Positions 1-6,680 of a DNA stretch of 7,700 bases are shown one piece after another. The first letter of the stretch is position 1; every line of letters starts with the position of its first letter. This DNA is from Aminidesulfovibrio sp040307135. Its GTDB lineage: Bacteria; Desulfobacterota; Desulfovibrionia; Desulfovibrionales; Desulfovibrionaceae. The position numbers were made by a program, and so were the translations under genes. A model generated the notes under the pieces. The model was not told the DNA's origin, did no database searches, and saw only the letters and a list, made by a program, of their open reading frames with translations. Location: contig JAWRKD010000081.1 in NCBI GenBank assembly GCA_040307135.1, positions 1 through 7,700 of the forward strand, written 5' to 3'.

Positions 1-147
1 CTGCCCGGGCTGCACGTGGTGCTCGGCGGCAAGATCGACAACATCTACGACATCATCGACAGCCTGGCCGAGGCCAAGGCCTCTCTGGGCCTGGCCCCAG
101 GCGTCCTGGGCCGCCTGCTGGGCCAGGGCCGTAAGGACTCCGCATGA
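1..147 (+). CDS. C-terminal end of an unidentified protein, possibly a DegT-type sugar aminotransferase (partial)
   Basis: Reading frame 1 is open from the window edge to a TGA at 145-147 and gives 48 residues ending in GQGRKDSA. The visible segment HVVLGGKIDNIYDIIDSLAEAKASL has an acidic, helical look. It resembles the C-terminal helix of DegT/DnrJ/EryC1/StrS aminotransferases, which often end with a G-K-x-D-D-M-D-D-I-x-x-A-I type stretch. That is a weak resemblance over a short piece and no catalytic residue is present in the window. The stop overlaps the start of the next gene in an ATGA, so the two are almost certainly co-transcribed and translationally coupled. An aminotransferase would suit a surface-sugar locus and an Arn-like flippase neighbour, but other families remain possible. 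The coding status is well supported; the product is not. Confidence 0.6.
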   Translation: MPGLHVVLGGKIDNIYDIIDSLAEAKASLGLAPGVLGRLLGQGRKDSA

Positions 148-500
148 ACGCCGCCGTCATCCTCTTGAGCGTGATCTGCTCCTCCATGGCCCACGTGGCC
201 CTCAAGATCGGCATGAACGCCGTGCGGGCCACACCCGCGGCCGGTCCCTGGGAATACGCCCTGCGCACTGCCCTGAATCCCTTCGTGATCCTGGGCATGG
301 GCCTGCACTTCGTGGCCCTGGCCATCTGGCTCTACGCCCTGTCCAAGGTGGACGTGAGCTACGCCTACCCCTTCATCGCCCTGGGCTTCGTGCTGGTCCT
401 GGCCTATTCGCACTTCTTCCTGCACGAGGACGTCAACCTCTGGCGGCTGGCGGGCGTGCTGCTCATCTGCGGCGGCGTGGCCCTGGTGGCCAAGAGCTGA
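144..500 (+). CDS. SMR/EamA-type four-helix membrane protein, ArnE/ArnF-like putative lipid-linked sugar flippase subunit
   Basis: This 118-residue, very hydrophobic protein has four predicted membrane helices at about residues 2-22, 46-66, 70-92 and 98-116, the size and layout of the small multidrug resistance family. The C-terminal helix, with LLICGGVALVAKS, matches the family's usual L-x-C-x-G-V ending. The first helix has Ser13-Ser14 where drug-exporting members such as EmrE carry the essential Glu14, so proton-coupled drug export is unlikely. SMR relatives without this Glu include ArnE and ArnF, which flip undecaprenyl-phosphate-aminoarabinose across the inner membrane. The start is fixed by the ATGA overlap with the upstream gene and by AAGGA at 133-137, six bases ahead. 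The next gene is a membrane GT-C glycosyltransferase, the natural user of a flipped lipid-linked sugar. Family assignment is firm; the sugar carried is unknown. Confidence 0.85.
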   Translation: MNAAVILLSVICSSMAHVALKIGMNAVRATPAAGPWEYALRTALNPFVILGMGLHFVALAIWLYALSKVDVSYAYPFIALGFVLVLAYSHFFLHEDVNLWRLAGVLLICGGVALVAKS

Positions 501-517
501 TCTCCCCAAGGACATCC

Positions 518-2035
518 ATGAACGAGCGCACCCTTCGCGACCGCCGCACCCTTGTCCTGTTCCTCCTGTTCGCAGCGAGCCTCGCCATCCGCTTCCTCAC
601 CGCCGAATACATGGACATCGGCGGCGACAACGCCCAGCGCTGGATGCAGGCCCATCGCCTGGCCGAGGGACTGGGCTATACGGGCTGGACCACACAGACC
701 CCGCGCTGGAGCATCTCGCTCCAGATCTGGGCCCTGATGAAGGCCTTCGGCGCGCATCCGGCCCTGATCTACGTGCTGCCCCTGTTCTACGCCTCGCTTG
801 GTGTGGTCTTCATCTACCTCATCGGCGAGCGCCTGCACGGGCCGAAACTGGGCCTGACCGCCGCGGCGCTCACCGTCCTCTTTCCCCAGATGGCTCAGAC
901 CGGCAGCCAGCTCTGGCCCAGCGTGTTCCAGTTCGCCTTTCTCTCGGCCGCGGTCTTCTGCGTCCTGGTCTGGCTGGAGCGGCCCCGCTCCACCCTGCCG
1001 CTGGTGCTGGCCGCGGCGGCCTACATCCTGGCCTGGGCGGCCCGGGAAACCGCGGCCTACTTCTTCCCGGGCCTGCTCCTGCTCGTCTGGCTGCCCTCGC
1101 GCAGCTGGCGCGGCCTGGCCGTCTTCTGCCTGGCCTCCGGCCTGATGGCCGGGGCGGAGTGGCTCTATTTCTGGCTGGACACCGGCTCGATCCTGGGCCG
1201 CCTGGGCATCACCACCCGCGTGCTGGAGGAGCAGAACCCCAAGACCCTGGCCGGATACCTGCTCAACTTCCTGAACTACGGCAAGCTGCGCGGCCTGCTG
1301 CCGGTGTTCCTGCTCATCCTGGCCGCCTGCGCGGCCGAGCTGCGCGCGGAGGACCCGCGCCGCCGGGCCCTGGCCGTCACCTCGCTGCTCTTCGTCCTCT
1401 TCACCACCTACATGCCCGCGCAGCTCTCGCCCCTGGAACTGGTCCACCCCATCGGCGCCCGCTACTGGTGCGCGGGCGCGCCCCTGGGCCTGCTCACCCT
1501 GGCTCTCTGGCTCTCCAGCCTCCGCCAGCGCCGTCCGCGCACGGCCAGGGCCATAGGAGCGGCGCTCCTGGCCGGTTTCGCCGTGTTCACCCTGCTCAAA
1601 ATCCCGCCCACCAACGCCGTGCTCCAGGTGACGCGCGACCAGGCCGTGCTGGGGCCGGTCATGGCCCAGGGCCGCCCCGTGCTCATGCGCTACCAGGAAT
1701 GGAGGCCCAACGCCGCGGAACGGGTCCTCATGGACCTGTTCGGCAGCGCGCCGCCCAAGGAGCCCAAGCAGGTTGGCCTGTTCATGAAACGCAGCCGGGT
1801 ACGCACGGCCTCCCTGTTCATGGCCGACGTGCGGCGGTTCCCTGACTACGCCGAGGGCGTCACGGAAGTGCTCACCGCCCAGGAGTACCAGGAGATCACC
1901 GGACGCCCCCTGGCCGCGGACGAGGCCGCGGCCCTGCTCCTGCCCAAGGGCGCGGCCCGGGACGCCCCTCCCGCGGCCGAGGTGGTCTTCGACCGCCGCC
2001 ACTGCGAGGCGATCCCCCTGGCGGCCGCCCGCTGA
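518..2035 (+). CDS. GT-C fold membrane glycosyltransferase, PMT/ArnT (GT39/GT83)-like
   Basis: This 505-residue polytopic inner-membrane protein probably transfers a sugar from a polyprenyl-phosphate donor on the periplasmic face. A first helix at about residues 11-29 is followed by a loop with MDIGGDNAQRW (Asp33, Asp37). This is the place where PMT-type enzymes keep their catalytic acidic residue. The motif ARETAAYFF, in mid-protein, is also typical of the superfamily. Further helices cover roughly residues 85-370, including AALIYVLPLFYASLGVVFIYL-like and GLLPVFLLILAACAAEL-like stretches. The last 130 or so residues are soluble and probably form a periplasmic domain. AAGGA at 508-512, five bases before the ATG, supports the start. 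The gene lies 17 bases after the SMR gene, so the two likely act as a flippase-transferase pair. The acceptor (lipid A, core, O-chain or protein) cannot be read from the sequence. Confidence 0.82.
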   Translation: MNERTLRDRRTLVLFLLFAASLAIRFLTAEYMDIGGDNAQRWMQAHRLAEGLGYTGWTTQTPRWSISLQIWALMKAFGAHPALIYVLPLFYASLGVVFIYLIGERLHGPKLGLTAAALTVLFPQMAQTGSQLWPSVFQFAFLSAAVFCVLVWLERPRSTLPLVLAAAAYILAWAARETAAYFFPGLLLLVWLPSRSWRGLAVFCLASGLMAGAEWLYFWLDTGSILGRLGITTRVLEEQNPKTLAGYLLNFLNYGKLRGLLPVFLLILAACAAELRAEDPRRRALAVTSLLFVLFTTYMPAQLSPLELVHPIGARYWCAGAPLGLLTLALWLSSLRQRRPRTARAIGAALLAGFAVFTLLKIPPTNAVLQVTRDQAVLGPVMAQGRPVLMRYQEWRPNAAERVLMDLFGSAPPKEPKQVGLFMKRSRVRTASLFMADVRRFPDYAEGVTEVLTAQEYQEITGRPLAADEAAALLLPKGAARDAPPAAEVVFDRRHCEAIPLAAAR

Positions 2036-2147
2036 GGGCCGCGGGGGCACGGTTGCCTTGGGGCGCGAAATTCATTACTCCATGCGCCATGACCCGTCCG
2101 GCCCCGCGCGGACGACAGCCCGACACGTCGAAACCACGGCCCGCCCC
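2036..2147. other. 112-base gap between the GT-C and GT4 genes
   Basis: The GT4 reading frame stays open upstream to a TTG at 2058 and has an ATG at 2082, but the residues encoded there (RHDPSGPARTTARHVETTARP) do not look like the start of a GT4 fold. I therefore treat this as untranslated. It contains a locally AT-rich patch, GAAATTCATTACT at 2067-2079, which could mark a promoter. I could not find a -35/-10 pair with good sequence and spacing. No hairpin followed by a T-run is present after the upstream stop. Confidence 0.45.
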
Positions 2148-3332
2148 ATGAACATCTCCGGCATCATCTTCGAATCCCTGCGCAAGGCGGGCGGCTACGA
2201 AGTCTTCACCTACAACCTCTTCCGCATCCTCGTGGAGCGCGGACACGCGGTGACGCTCTATGTGCCGCGGCCGCGCCTGCGCAAGGAGCGGGCCTTTCTC
2301 CAGGCCCTGCCCTTCGCGGTGCGGGCCCTGCCGCCGCAGATCGGCTTCCTGCGCCGCCACGCGCCCGGAATCCTGGCTTGGCTCATGCGGCGGGAGCAGG
2401 CCCGGAACCGGTACGACGTCTGGCAGATCATGGGCGCGCATCCCGAGGCCACCATCGCCCGCGGCCTGGCGGGACGGGCTCCCCTGTGCCTGCGCGCCCA
2501 CGGCGACGACGTGCAGCTGGCCCCGGAATACGGCTACGGCATGCGCACGGACCCCGAGGTGGACCGCCGCATCCGCGAGAACCTCCGGCTCATGGACCGG
2601 GTGATCGCCCTGACCCCGGGCCTGGTGGACGATCTCGCGGATCTGGGCGCCCCGCGCGAGCGCATCCGGGTCATTCCCAACGGCATCAGCCTGCGCCAGT
2701 ACGAAAAACCGCGGGACCGCGCCGCCATCCGCGCGCGCCACGGCCTGGGGCCGGAGCAGTTCTGCATCCTCACCGTGGGCCGCAACCACCCCAAGAAGGG
2801 CTTCGACCTCATCCCGCCGGTGGCCCGGGCCCTGGCCGCGCAGGGCCGGGACTTCCTGTGGCTCGTGGCGGGCGGGGACACCAACAGGCTGGAGCCGGAG
2901 CTCGAGCGCCTGGGCCTCGGCTCCCGCGTGCGCACCCTGCCCGAGATCGGGCCGGGACCGGCGGCCGACCCCAGGACCGAGCTGCCCGTGGACGAGCTGG
3001 TGGACCTCTACTGCATGGCCGACACGTTCTTCTTCCCCTCCCGGCTGGAGACCTTCGGCCGGGTCATCCTGGAGGCCATGGCCGCGCGCACGCCGGTCAT
3101 CACCACCGACGCCCTGGGCTGCCGGGACGTGGCCGGGCACGGCGAGTTCGCCCGCATGGTCCCGGTGGACGACCAGGCGGCCATGGTCGCCGCCCTGGCC
3201 GCGTTCATGGACGATCCGGCCGAGCGCGCCCGCTACGCCGAGGCCGGACGCCGCCAGGCCGAACGCCACGACTGGCAGGCCGTGGCCCAGGCATACGAAC
3301 GCCAATACAACGAGCTGCGCCAACGCCCATGA
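2148..3332 (+). CDS. Glycosyltransferase family 4 (GT-B fold)
   Basis: This 394-residue cytoplasmic retaining glycosyltransferase probably moves a sugar from a nucleotide donor to a growing glycan. The N-terminal Rossmann domain opens with MNISGIIFESLRKAGGYEVFTYNL, where the Gly-Gly loop and the phrase ILVERGHAVTLYVP are classic for the family. The donor-binding domain shows IRVIPNGIS, then VGRNHPKKGFDL with Arg212 and Lys216-Lys217, the pair expected to hold the donor phosphates. The E-x7-E motif is intact at Glu301 and Glu309 (ETFGRVILE). The start at 2148 is chosen because the fold begins exactly there. There is no good Shine-Dalgarno before it, so an upstream start at 2082 or TTG 2058 cannot be excluded. 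The stop overlaps the next gene's start (ATGA). The donor and acceptor are unknown. Confidence 0.9.
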   Translation: MNISGIIFESLRKAGGYEVFTYNLFRILVERGHAVTLYVPRPRLRKERAFLQALPFAVRALPPQIGFLRRHAPGILAWLMRREQARNRYDVWQIMGAHPEATIARGLAGRAPLCLRAHGDDVQLAPEYGYGMRTDPEVDRRIRENLRLMDRVIALTPGLVDDLADLGAPRERIRVIPNGISLRQYEKPRDRAAIRARHGLGPEQFCILTVGRNHPKKGFDLIPPVARALAAQGRDFLWLVAGGDTNRLEPELERLGLGSRVRTLPEIGPGPAADPRTELPVDELVDLYCMADTFFFPSRLETFGRVILEAMAARTPVITTDALGCRDVAGHGEFARMVPVDDQAAMVAALAAFMDDPAERARYAEAGRRQAERHDWQAVAQAYERQYNELRQRP

Positions 3333-4390
3333 GCATCGACCTGCGCACCTTCGAACCCCGGAAGATCCTGGTCTGCCAGCTCCGGCAGATCGGGGACGTG
3401 GTCATCTCCACGGCCTGCATCGAACTCCTGGCCCGGCGCTACCCCGGGGCGCGCATCGACCTGCTCACCGAGGACCGCAGCGCCCCGCTGGTGCGCCACA
3501 ATCCCCGTCTGGGCACGACCTGGGAAGCGCGCCGCGGGAGCGGTTTCTGGAGTTCGCTCCTGCTGTCCCTGAAGATCAGGGCCGCGGGCTACGACCTGGT
3601 GGTGGATTTCCAGCGCCTGTTCCGCTGCCGCCTGGCGGTCCTCTTCTCCGGCGCGCGTGTCAAGCTCACCGGCCCGGGAAAGTGGTACGACCGGCTGTTC
3701 TACACCCATTTCGGCGGCTTCCCCAAGGGCGGCTACGCCGGGAAGCTCAAGGCCTCCGTGCTGGCCCCCCTGGGCATCGCCTGGAACAGCCAGAAGCCCC
3801 GCGTCTATCTCACGGAAGACGAGCGGCGATGGGCCGCGGCGCACTTGGCGGAACAGGGCCTCCGGCCCGGCGATCTGCTGGTGACCGTGGACCCCACCCA
3901 CCGCAGCGTGACGCGCCGCTGGCCGCAGCACTACTACGCCGACCTGCTCGCGCGGGCGGCCCGGGAGCGCGGCGATCTCAAGTTCTATCTGCTCTACGGC
4001 CCCGGGGAACGGGAGACCGTGGAGGCGATCATCCGGGACTCGGGCCTGCCCGCGGGCAGGGTCCTTCTGCCGCCCCGGGACCACGAGCCGAGGCTGCGCG
4101 AAATGGCCGCGGTCATCGGCCAAGCCGCCCTGCACTTCGGCAACTGCTCCGCCCCCCGGCACGTGGCCGTGGCCCTGGACGTGCAGACCCTGACCATGAT
4201 CGGCTCCAACGGCCCCTCGGCCTGGACGTTTCCCTCGGCCGAACACGAGTGCTGCCGCCTCTACCTCCCCTGCCAGAAATGCGGGGAGGAGGAATGCCCC
4301 CGGGGCACGCTGGACTGCCTCCTGCAGCAGACCCCGGACATGGTCCTGCCCCGGCTGTTGAAAAAGCTGCCCCAGCGAGCGGAAATATGA
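3329..4390 (+). CDS. Glycosyltransferase family 9, ADP-heptose:LPS heptosyltransferase-like
   Basis: This 353-residue GT-B protein resembles WaaC/WaaF/WaaQ. The N-terminus reads KILVCQLRQIGDVVISTACIELLARRYPGARIDLLT, with the family's R-x-x-G-D-V signature and Asp23 in the position of the catalytic Asp of heptosyltransferases. The second domain starts with VTVDPTHRSVTRRWP (185-199), the usual donor-site strand and the R-R-W-P motif, followed by YYADLLARA. The C-terminal region has a cysteine cluster at residues 308, 309, 315, 318, 323 and 330 (ECC, PCQKC, EEC, LDC), a pattern often seen near the end of GT9 proteins. The ATG at 3329 overlaps the GT4 stop, so coupling explains the lack of a clear Shine-Dalgarno. 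The protein likely adds a heptose or related sugar to LPS core or another surface glycan. The exact sugar is uncertain, because many GT9 members are not true heptosyltransferases. Confidence 0.88.
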   Translation: MSIDLRTFEPRKILVCQLRQIGDVVISTACIELLARRYPGARIDLLTEDRSAPLVRHNPRLGTTWEARRGSGFWSSLLLSLKIRAAGYDLVVDFQRLFRCRLAVLFSGARVKLTGPGKWYDRLFYTHFGGFPKGGYAGKLKASVLAPLGIAWNSQKPRVYLTEDERRWAAAHLAEQGLRPGDLLVTVDPTHRSVTRRWPQHYYADLLARAARERGDLKFYLLYGPGERETVEAIIRDSGLPAGRVLLPPRDHEPRLREMAAVIGQAALHFGNCSAPRHVAVALDVQTLTMIGSNGPSAWTFPSAEHECCRLYLPCQKCGEEECPRGTLDCLLQQTPDMVLPRLLKKLPQRAEI

Positions 4391-4554
4391 ACTTTTAGCG
4401 GATCGCCGCCATTTCACCCCGGATTGCATTCAAGAGGCAGATTGGATAAGCCACACCAGGACGTGCGGCCCATATCCCGGCATTCGCCCGCAACCGCAAA
4501 ATGCTCCCGCAAACGCGCCCCGCGCGGAACTCCGGACCAGGGACAGGAGAAACA
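4391..4554. other. 164-base intergenic gap, likely operon boundary
   Basis: This is the longest non-coding gap in the window and is less GC-rich than the genes, mainly between 4391 and 4450. It separates the glycosyltransferase pair from the NeuB group. TTGCAT at 4424-4429 with ATTGGATAAG at 4441-4450 could be read as a promoter, but the spacing is too short for a standard sigma-70 site, so I do not call one. No terminator-like hairpin with a T-run is visible. The neuB frame is open back to 4501, but that extension is rejected because the good ribosome binding site lies further downstream. Confidence 0.5.
4545..4549 (+). promoter_or_regulatory. Ribosome binding site of the NeuB-like gene
   Basis: AGGAG lies five bases upstream of the ATG at 4555. 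It decides in favour of that start over the in-frame ATG at 4501, which has no Shine-Dalgarno and would add 18 low-complexity residues. Confidence 0.8.
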
Positions 4555-5601
4555 ATGCCTACCCTCACCATCAACGGCACGCTGATCCAGGACGACGGTG
4601 AAGCCTACGTCATCGCCGAGATCGGCAACAACCACCAGGGCGACCTGGAGATCTGCAAGCAGATGTTCCGCGCGGCCAAGGAATGCGGCGCCAACGCGGT
4701 GAAGCTCCAGAAGCGCGACAACCGCTCCCTGTTCACCAAGGCGGCCTACAATCAGGTCTATAATTCGGAGAACGCCTTCGGGAAGACCTACGGCGAGCAC
4801 CGGGAGTTCCTGGAGTTCGGGGCCGCGCAGTACGCCGCGCTCAAGGACTACGCGCGCGAACTCGGCATCGACTTCTTCGCCACGGCCTTTGACCAGAACT
4901 CCGCGGACTTCCTGGCCGATTTCGACATGCCGGCCTACAAGATCGCCTCCGGCGACCTGACCAACGTGCCGCTGCTGCGCCACGTGGCCAAAAAGGGCAA
5001 GCCCATCCTCCTGTCCACCGGCGGCGGCTCCATGACGGACGTGCGCCGGGCCTGCGAGGCCATCCTGGCCATCAACCCGCAGCTGGCCATCCTCCAGTGC
5101 ACGGCGGCCTACCCCTGCCAGCCCGAAGACATGAACCTCAAGGTCATCGAGACCTACATGCAGGAATTCCCGCAGGCGGTCATCGGCCTCTCGGACCACC
5201 AGAACGGCATCGCCATGGCCATGGTGGCCTTCACCCTGGGCGCGCGCATCTTCGAGAAGCACTTCACCTTGGACCGCACCTGGAAGGGCACGGACCACGC
5301 CTTCTCGCTCACCCCCAAGGGTCTCGGCAACCTGGTGCGCGACCTGCACCGGGCCCGCACCGCCCTGGGCGACGGCGTGAAAAAGCCCCTGGATCTGGAA
5401 GTCAACCCGATCAAGAAGATGGGCAAGAAGATCGTGGCCGCGCGCGACCTGCCCGCGGGCACGGTCCTGGCCGAGGAGCATCTCGCCTTCAAGTGCCCGG
5501 CCGACGGCATCCCCCCGTACGAGCTGGAGAACGTGCTCGGCAAGGTGCTCACCGCCGCCCTGCCCGAGGACGGCGACCTCTCCTTCGATATCCTCAAGTA
5601 A
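4555..5601 (+). CDS. neuB: NeuB/SpsE-family nonulosonic acid (sialic acid-like) synthase
   Basis: This 348-residue cytoplasmic enzyme should condense phosphoenolpyruvate with a sugar aldehyde to give a 2-keto-3-deoxy sugar acid such as neuraminic, legionaminic or pseudaminic acid. A TIM-barrel NeuB domain (about 15-260) begins AYVIAEIGNNHQG with catalytic-type Glu22 and continues with NAVKLQK (Lys50), KIASGDLTN and LSTGG. The metal-binding histidines are in LSDH (His215) and FEKHFTLD (His236). A C-terminal antifreeze-like SAF domain (about 290-348) starts KKIVAARDLPAGTVL and includes the GIPPYELENVLGK turn. Length and domain order are normal. Two places differ from textbook members: the phosphate/substrate loop reads KRDNRSLFTKAAYNQVYNSENAFGKTYGEH, and the usual H-C-x-x-x-Y-P-T-P reads QCTAAYPCQP. 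The exact substrate is therefore open. The symbol denotes the family. It appears to head a group with the sulfotransferase, SDR and dehydrogenase genes. Confidence 0.93.
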   Translation: MPTLTINGTLIQDDGEAYVIAEIGNNHQGDLEICKQMFRAAKECGANAVKLQKRDNRSLFTKAAYNQVYNSENAFGKTYGEHREFLEFGAAQYAALKDYARELGIDFFATAFDQNSADFLADFDMPAYKIASGDLTNVPLLRHVAKKGKPILLSTGGGSMTDVRRACEAILAINPQLAILQCTAAYPCQPEDMNLKVIETYMQEFPQAVIGLSDHQNGIAMAMVAFTLGARIFEKHFTLDRTWKGTDHAFSLTPKGLGNLVRDLHRARTALGDGVKKPLDLEVNPIKKMGKKIVAARDLPAGTVLAEEHLAFKCPADGIPPYELENVLGKVLTAALPEDGDLSFDILK

Positions 5602-5610
5602 AGGGACTCC

Positions 5611-5673
5611 ATGCACGACGCCCTGTCCGGTCCTGCGGGACGGCCCACGATCCTCGCCGTCGTCCAAGGATGA
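5611..5673 (+). pseudogene. 20-codon ORF, possible 5' remnant of an SpsF-type cytidylyltransferase
   Basis: Nine bases after the neuB stop, an ATG with AGGGA (5602-5606) four bases ahead opens a 20-codon frame, MHDALSGPAGRPTILAVVQG, ending at TGA 5671-5673. The last part, RPTILAVVQG, matches how SpsF-like and CMP-sugar synthetase-like cytidylyltransferases begin (I-L-A-V-V-Q-A/G-R-M-x-S-x-R-L-P-G-K). The next bases, ATGACC, would encode the expected Met-Thr if a few bases were restored before them. In spore-coat and nonulosonate loci an SpsF-type gene commonly follows the NeuB/SpsE gene. I infer a truncated relic that now serves as the leader of the sulfotransferase gene, whose AAGGA lies inside it. 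The alternative is a chance short ORF or a leader peptide. Coordinates are sure; the interpretation is tentative. Confidence 0.35.
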
Positions 5674-5677
5674 CCCC

Positions 5678-6661
5678 ATGAACGCCCCTTTCTGCGTCCA
5701 CATCGGCCTGCCCAAGACGGCCACCACCTTCCTGCAGAACGAGATCTTTCAGAAGCATCCCGGGCTGCTCTCCCTGGGCAAGCCGTACACCGCCCAGCCC
5801 GAAATCGCGGCGGACATGAACGCCCTGCGCTCCTTCGTCAGCTCCCTGGACGGTCTGGAATTCGCCGCCCGGCGCGGGGAGGCGGCCCCGGTCCTCCAGC
5901 GGGTGCGCGCCTTTGCGGCGGAGCGCGCCGGGGGCCGGACGGTCCTCTGGTCCGACGAGACCATGAGCAGCGACACCTCGGCCGACCGCATGCTCGTCAT
6001 GCAGCGACTGGCCGAATTCTTCCCGCAGGCGCGCATCCTGATCACGGTCCGCCGCCAGGCCGACATCCTCCAGTCCATGTACCTCCAGTACGCCCGGGCC
6101 TTCGGCACGAAGTTCTTCTTCTGCACCTACGGCCAGTGGCTCCAGCGGGCCCTGGACTCCTATCTGCACAGCGCCGACCCGGCCCCCGGCCTCCGGCACA
6201 TCCGCATCGCCAATCCCCTGTCCCGGCTGTTCTACGCCGACCTGGCCCGGGCCTATGCCGAGACCTTCGGGCCGGACAGGGTGCTCGTGCTCGACTACCA
6301 CCTGCTGCGCAGCGACCAGCAGCGTTTCTACGGCTCTCTCTGCGGCTTCCTGGACATCGACCCGCAGCCCGCCCTGGACCTGGCCGCCAAGGCCCCGGCC
6401 ACGCACGTGCGCATGCCTCCCCTGGACCTGCTGGTGGCCAAGCACCGGCAGCACCCCGCCAGGCACCTGGCCGCCCGGCTCCTGCGCTCCGCGGCCAAGC
6501 GCGCGCCCCAGGGCCTGCGGCGGAGCATCGAGGCGCGCTACGGGGTCGGCTCCGAGGCCCCCGCCGAACTCATGGAGCGCATCGCGGCCCTCTACCGGCC
6601 CGGCAACGAGCGCCTGCGCGCGGAATTCGGCGTGGACCTGCCGGAAAACGCCGTGGCCTGA
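5678..6661 (+). CDS. PAPS-dependent sulfotransferase family protein
   Basis: This 327-residue, apparently cytoplasmic protein should transfer a sulfuryl group from PAPS to a carbohydrate or similar acceptor. The N-terminus, FCVHIGLPKTATTFLQNEIF, carries the 5'-phosphosulfate loop P-K-T-x-T-T at residues 12-17, here with Ala in place of the more common Gly. The 3'-phosphate site is ILITVRRQADILQSMYLQYAR, with Arg125/Arg126 and Ser133 at the classic R-x(7)-S spacing. Later VLVLDYHLL and the phrase FYGSLCGFLDID match the family's C-terminal half, where the acceptor-side chain and a final helix sit. AAGGA at 5666-5670, seven bases ahead, supports the ATG. Placement between neuB and an SDR suggests a sulfated surface glycan, perhaps a sulfated nonulosonate or neighbouring sugar. 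The acceptor is not determined by sequence. Confidence 0.87.
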   Translation: MNAPFCVHIGLPKTATTFLQNEIFQKHPGLLSLGKPYTAQPEIAADMNALRSFVSSLDGLEFAARRGEAAPVLQRVRAFAAERAGGRTVLWSDETMSSDTSADRMLVMQRLAEFFPQARILITVRRQADILQSMYLQYARAFGTKFFFCTYGQWLQRALDSYLHSADPAPGLRHIRIANPLSRLFYADLARAYAETFGPDRVLVLDYHLLRSDQQRFYGSLCGFLDIDPQPALDLAAKAPATHVRMPPLDLLVAKHRQHPARHLAARLLRSAAKRAPQGLRRSIEARYGVGSEAPAELMERIAALYRPGNERLRAEFGVDLPENAVA

Positions 6662-6669
6662 GGGCCGGC

Positions 6670-6674
6670 GGAGG
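6670..6674 (+). promoter_or_regulatory. Strong Shine-Dalgarno ahead of the 36-codon ORF
   Basis: GGAGG lies six bases before the ATG at 6681. This is the best-looking ribosome binding site in the window and the main reason to take the small ORF seriously. Confidence 0.65.
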
Positions 6675-6680
6675 CTGCGG

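Noticed and set aside
404..2050. Long open frame of 548 codons on the - strand opposite the GT-C gene
   Set aside because: The translation is low-complexity, rich in Gly, Arg, Gln, Glu and Ala, with no recognisable domain. It is the expected shadow of strong G/C third-position bias. The + strand gene has clear membrane helices and a ribosome binding site.
2043..2056. GG-N10-GC spacing (ending TTGC) that resembles a sigma-54 promoter
   Set aside because: Only the spacing and the TTGC part fit. The -24 element lacks the TGGCAC sequence and G-rich runs give such spacing easily.
2378..3328. In-frame upstream extension of the GT9 gene to 2378
   Set aside because: The extension overlaps the entire second half of the GT4 gene and encodes Pro/Arg/Gly-rich sequence. 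The GT9 fold begins right after the ATG at 3329.
4424..4450. TTGCAT followed by GGATAA as a sigma-70 promoter for neuB
   Set aside because: The spacer is about 14 bases, and the -10 match is poor. A promoter in this gap is plausible but not at a site I can defend.
4501..4554. Earlier start of the NeuB-like protein at ATG 4501
   Set aside because: It would add MLPQTRPARNSGPGTGET, which is unlike the family, and there is no ribosome binding site in front of it. AGGAG sits correctly before 4555.
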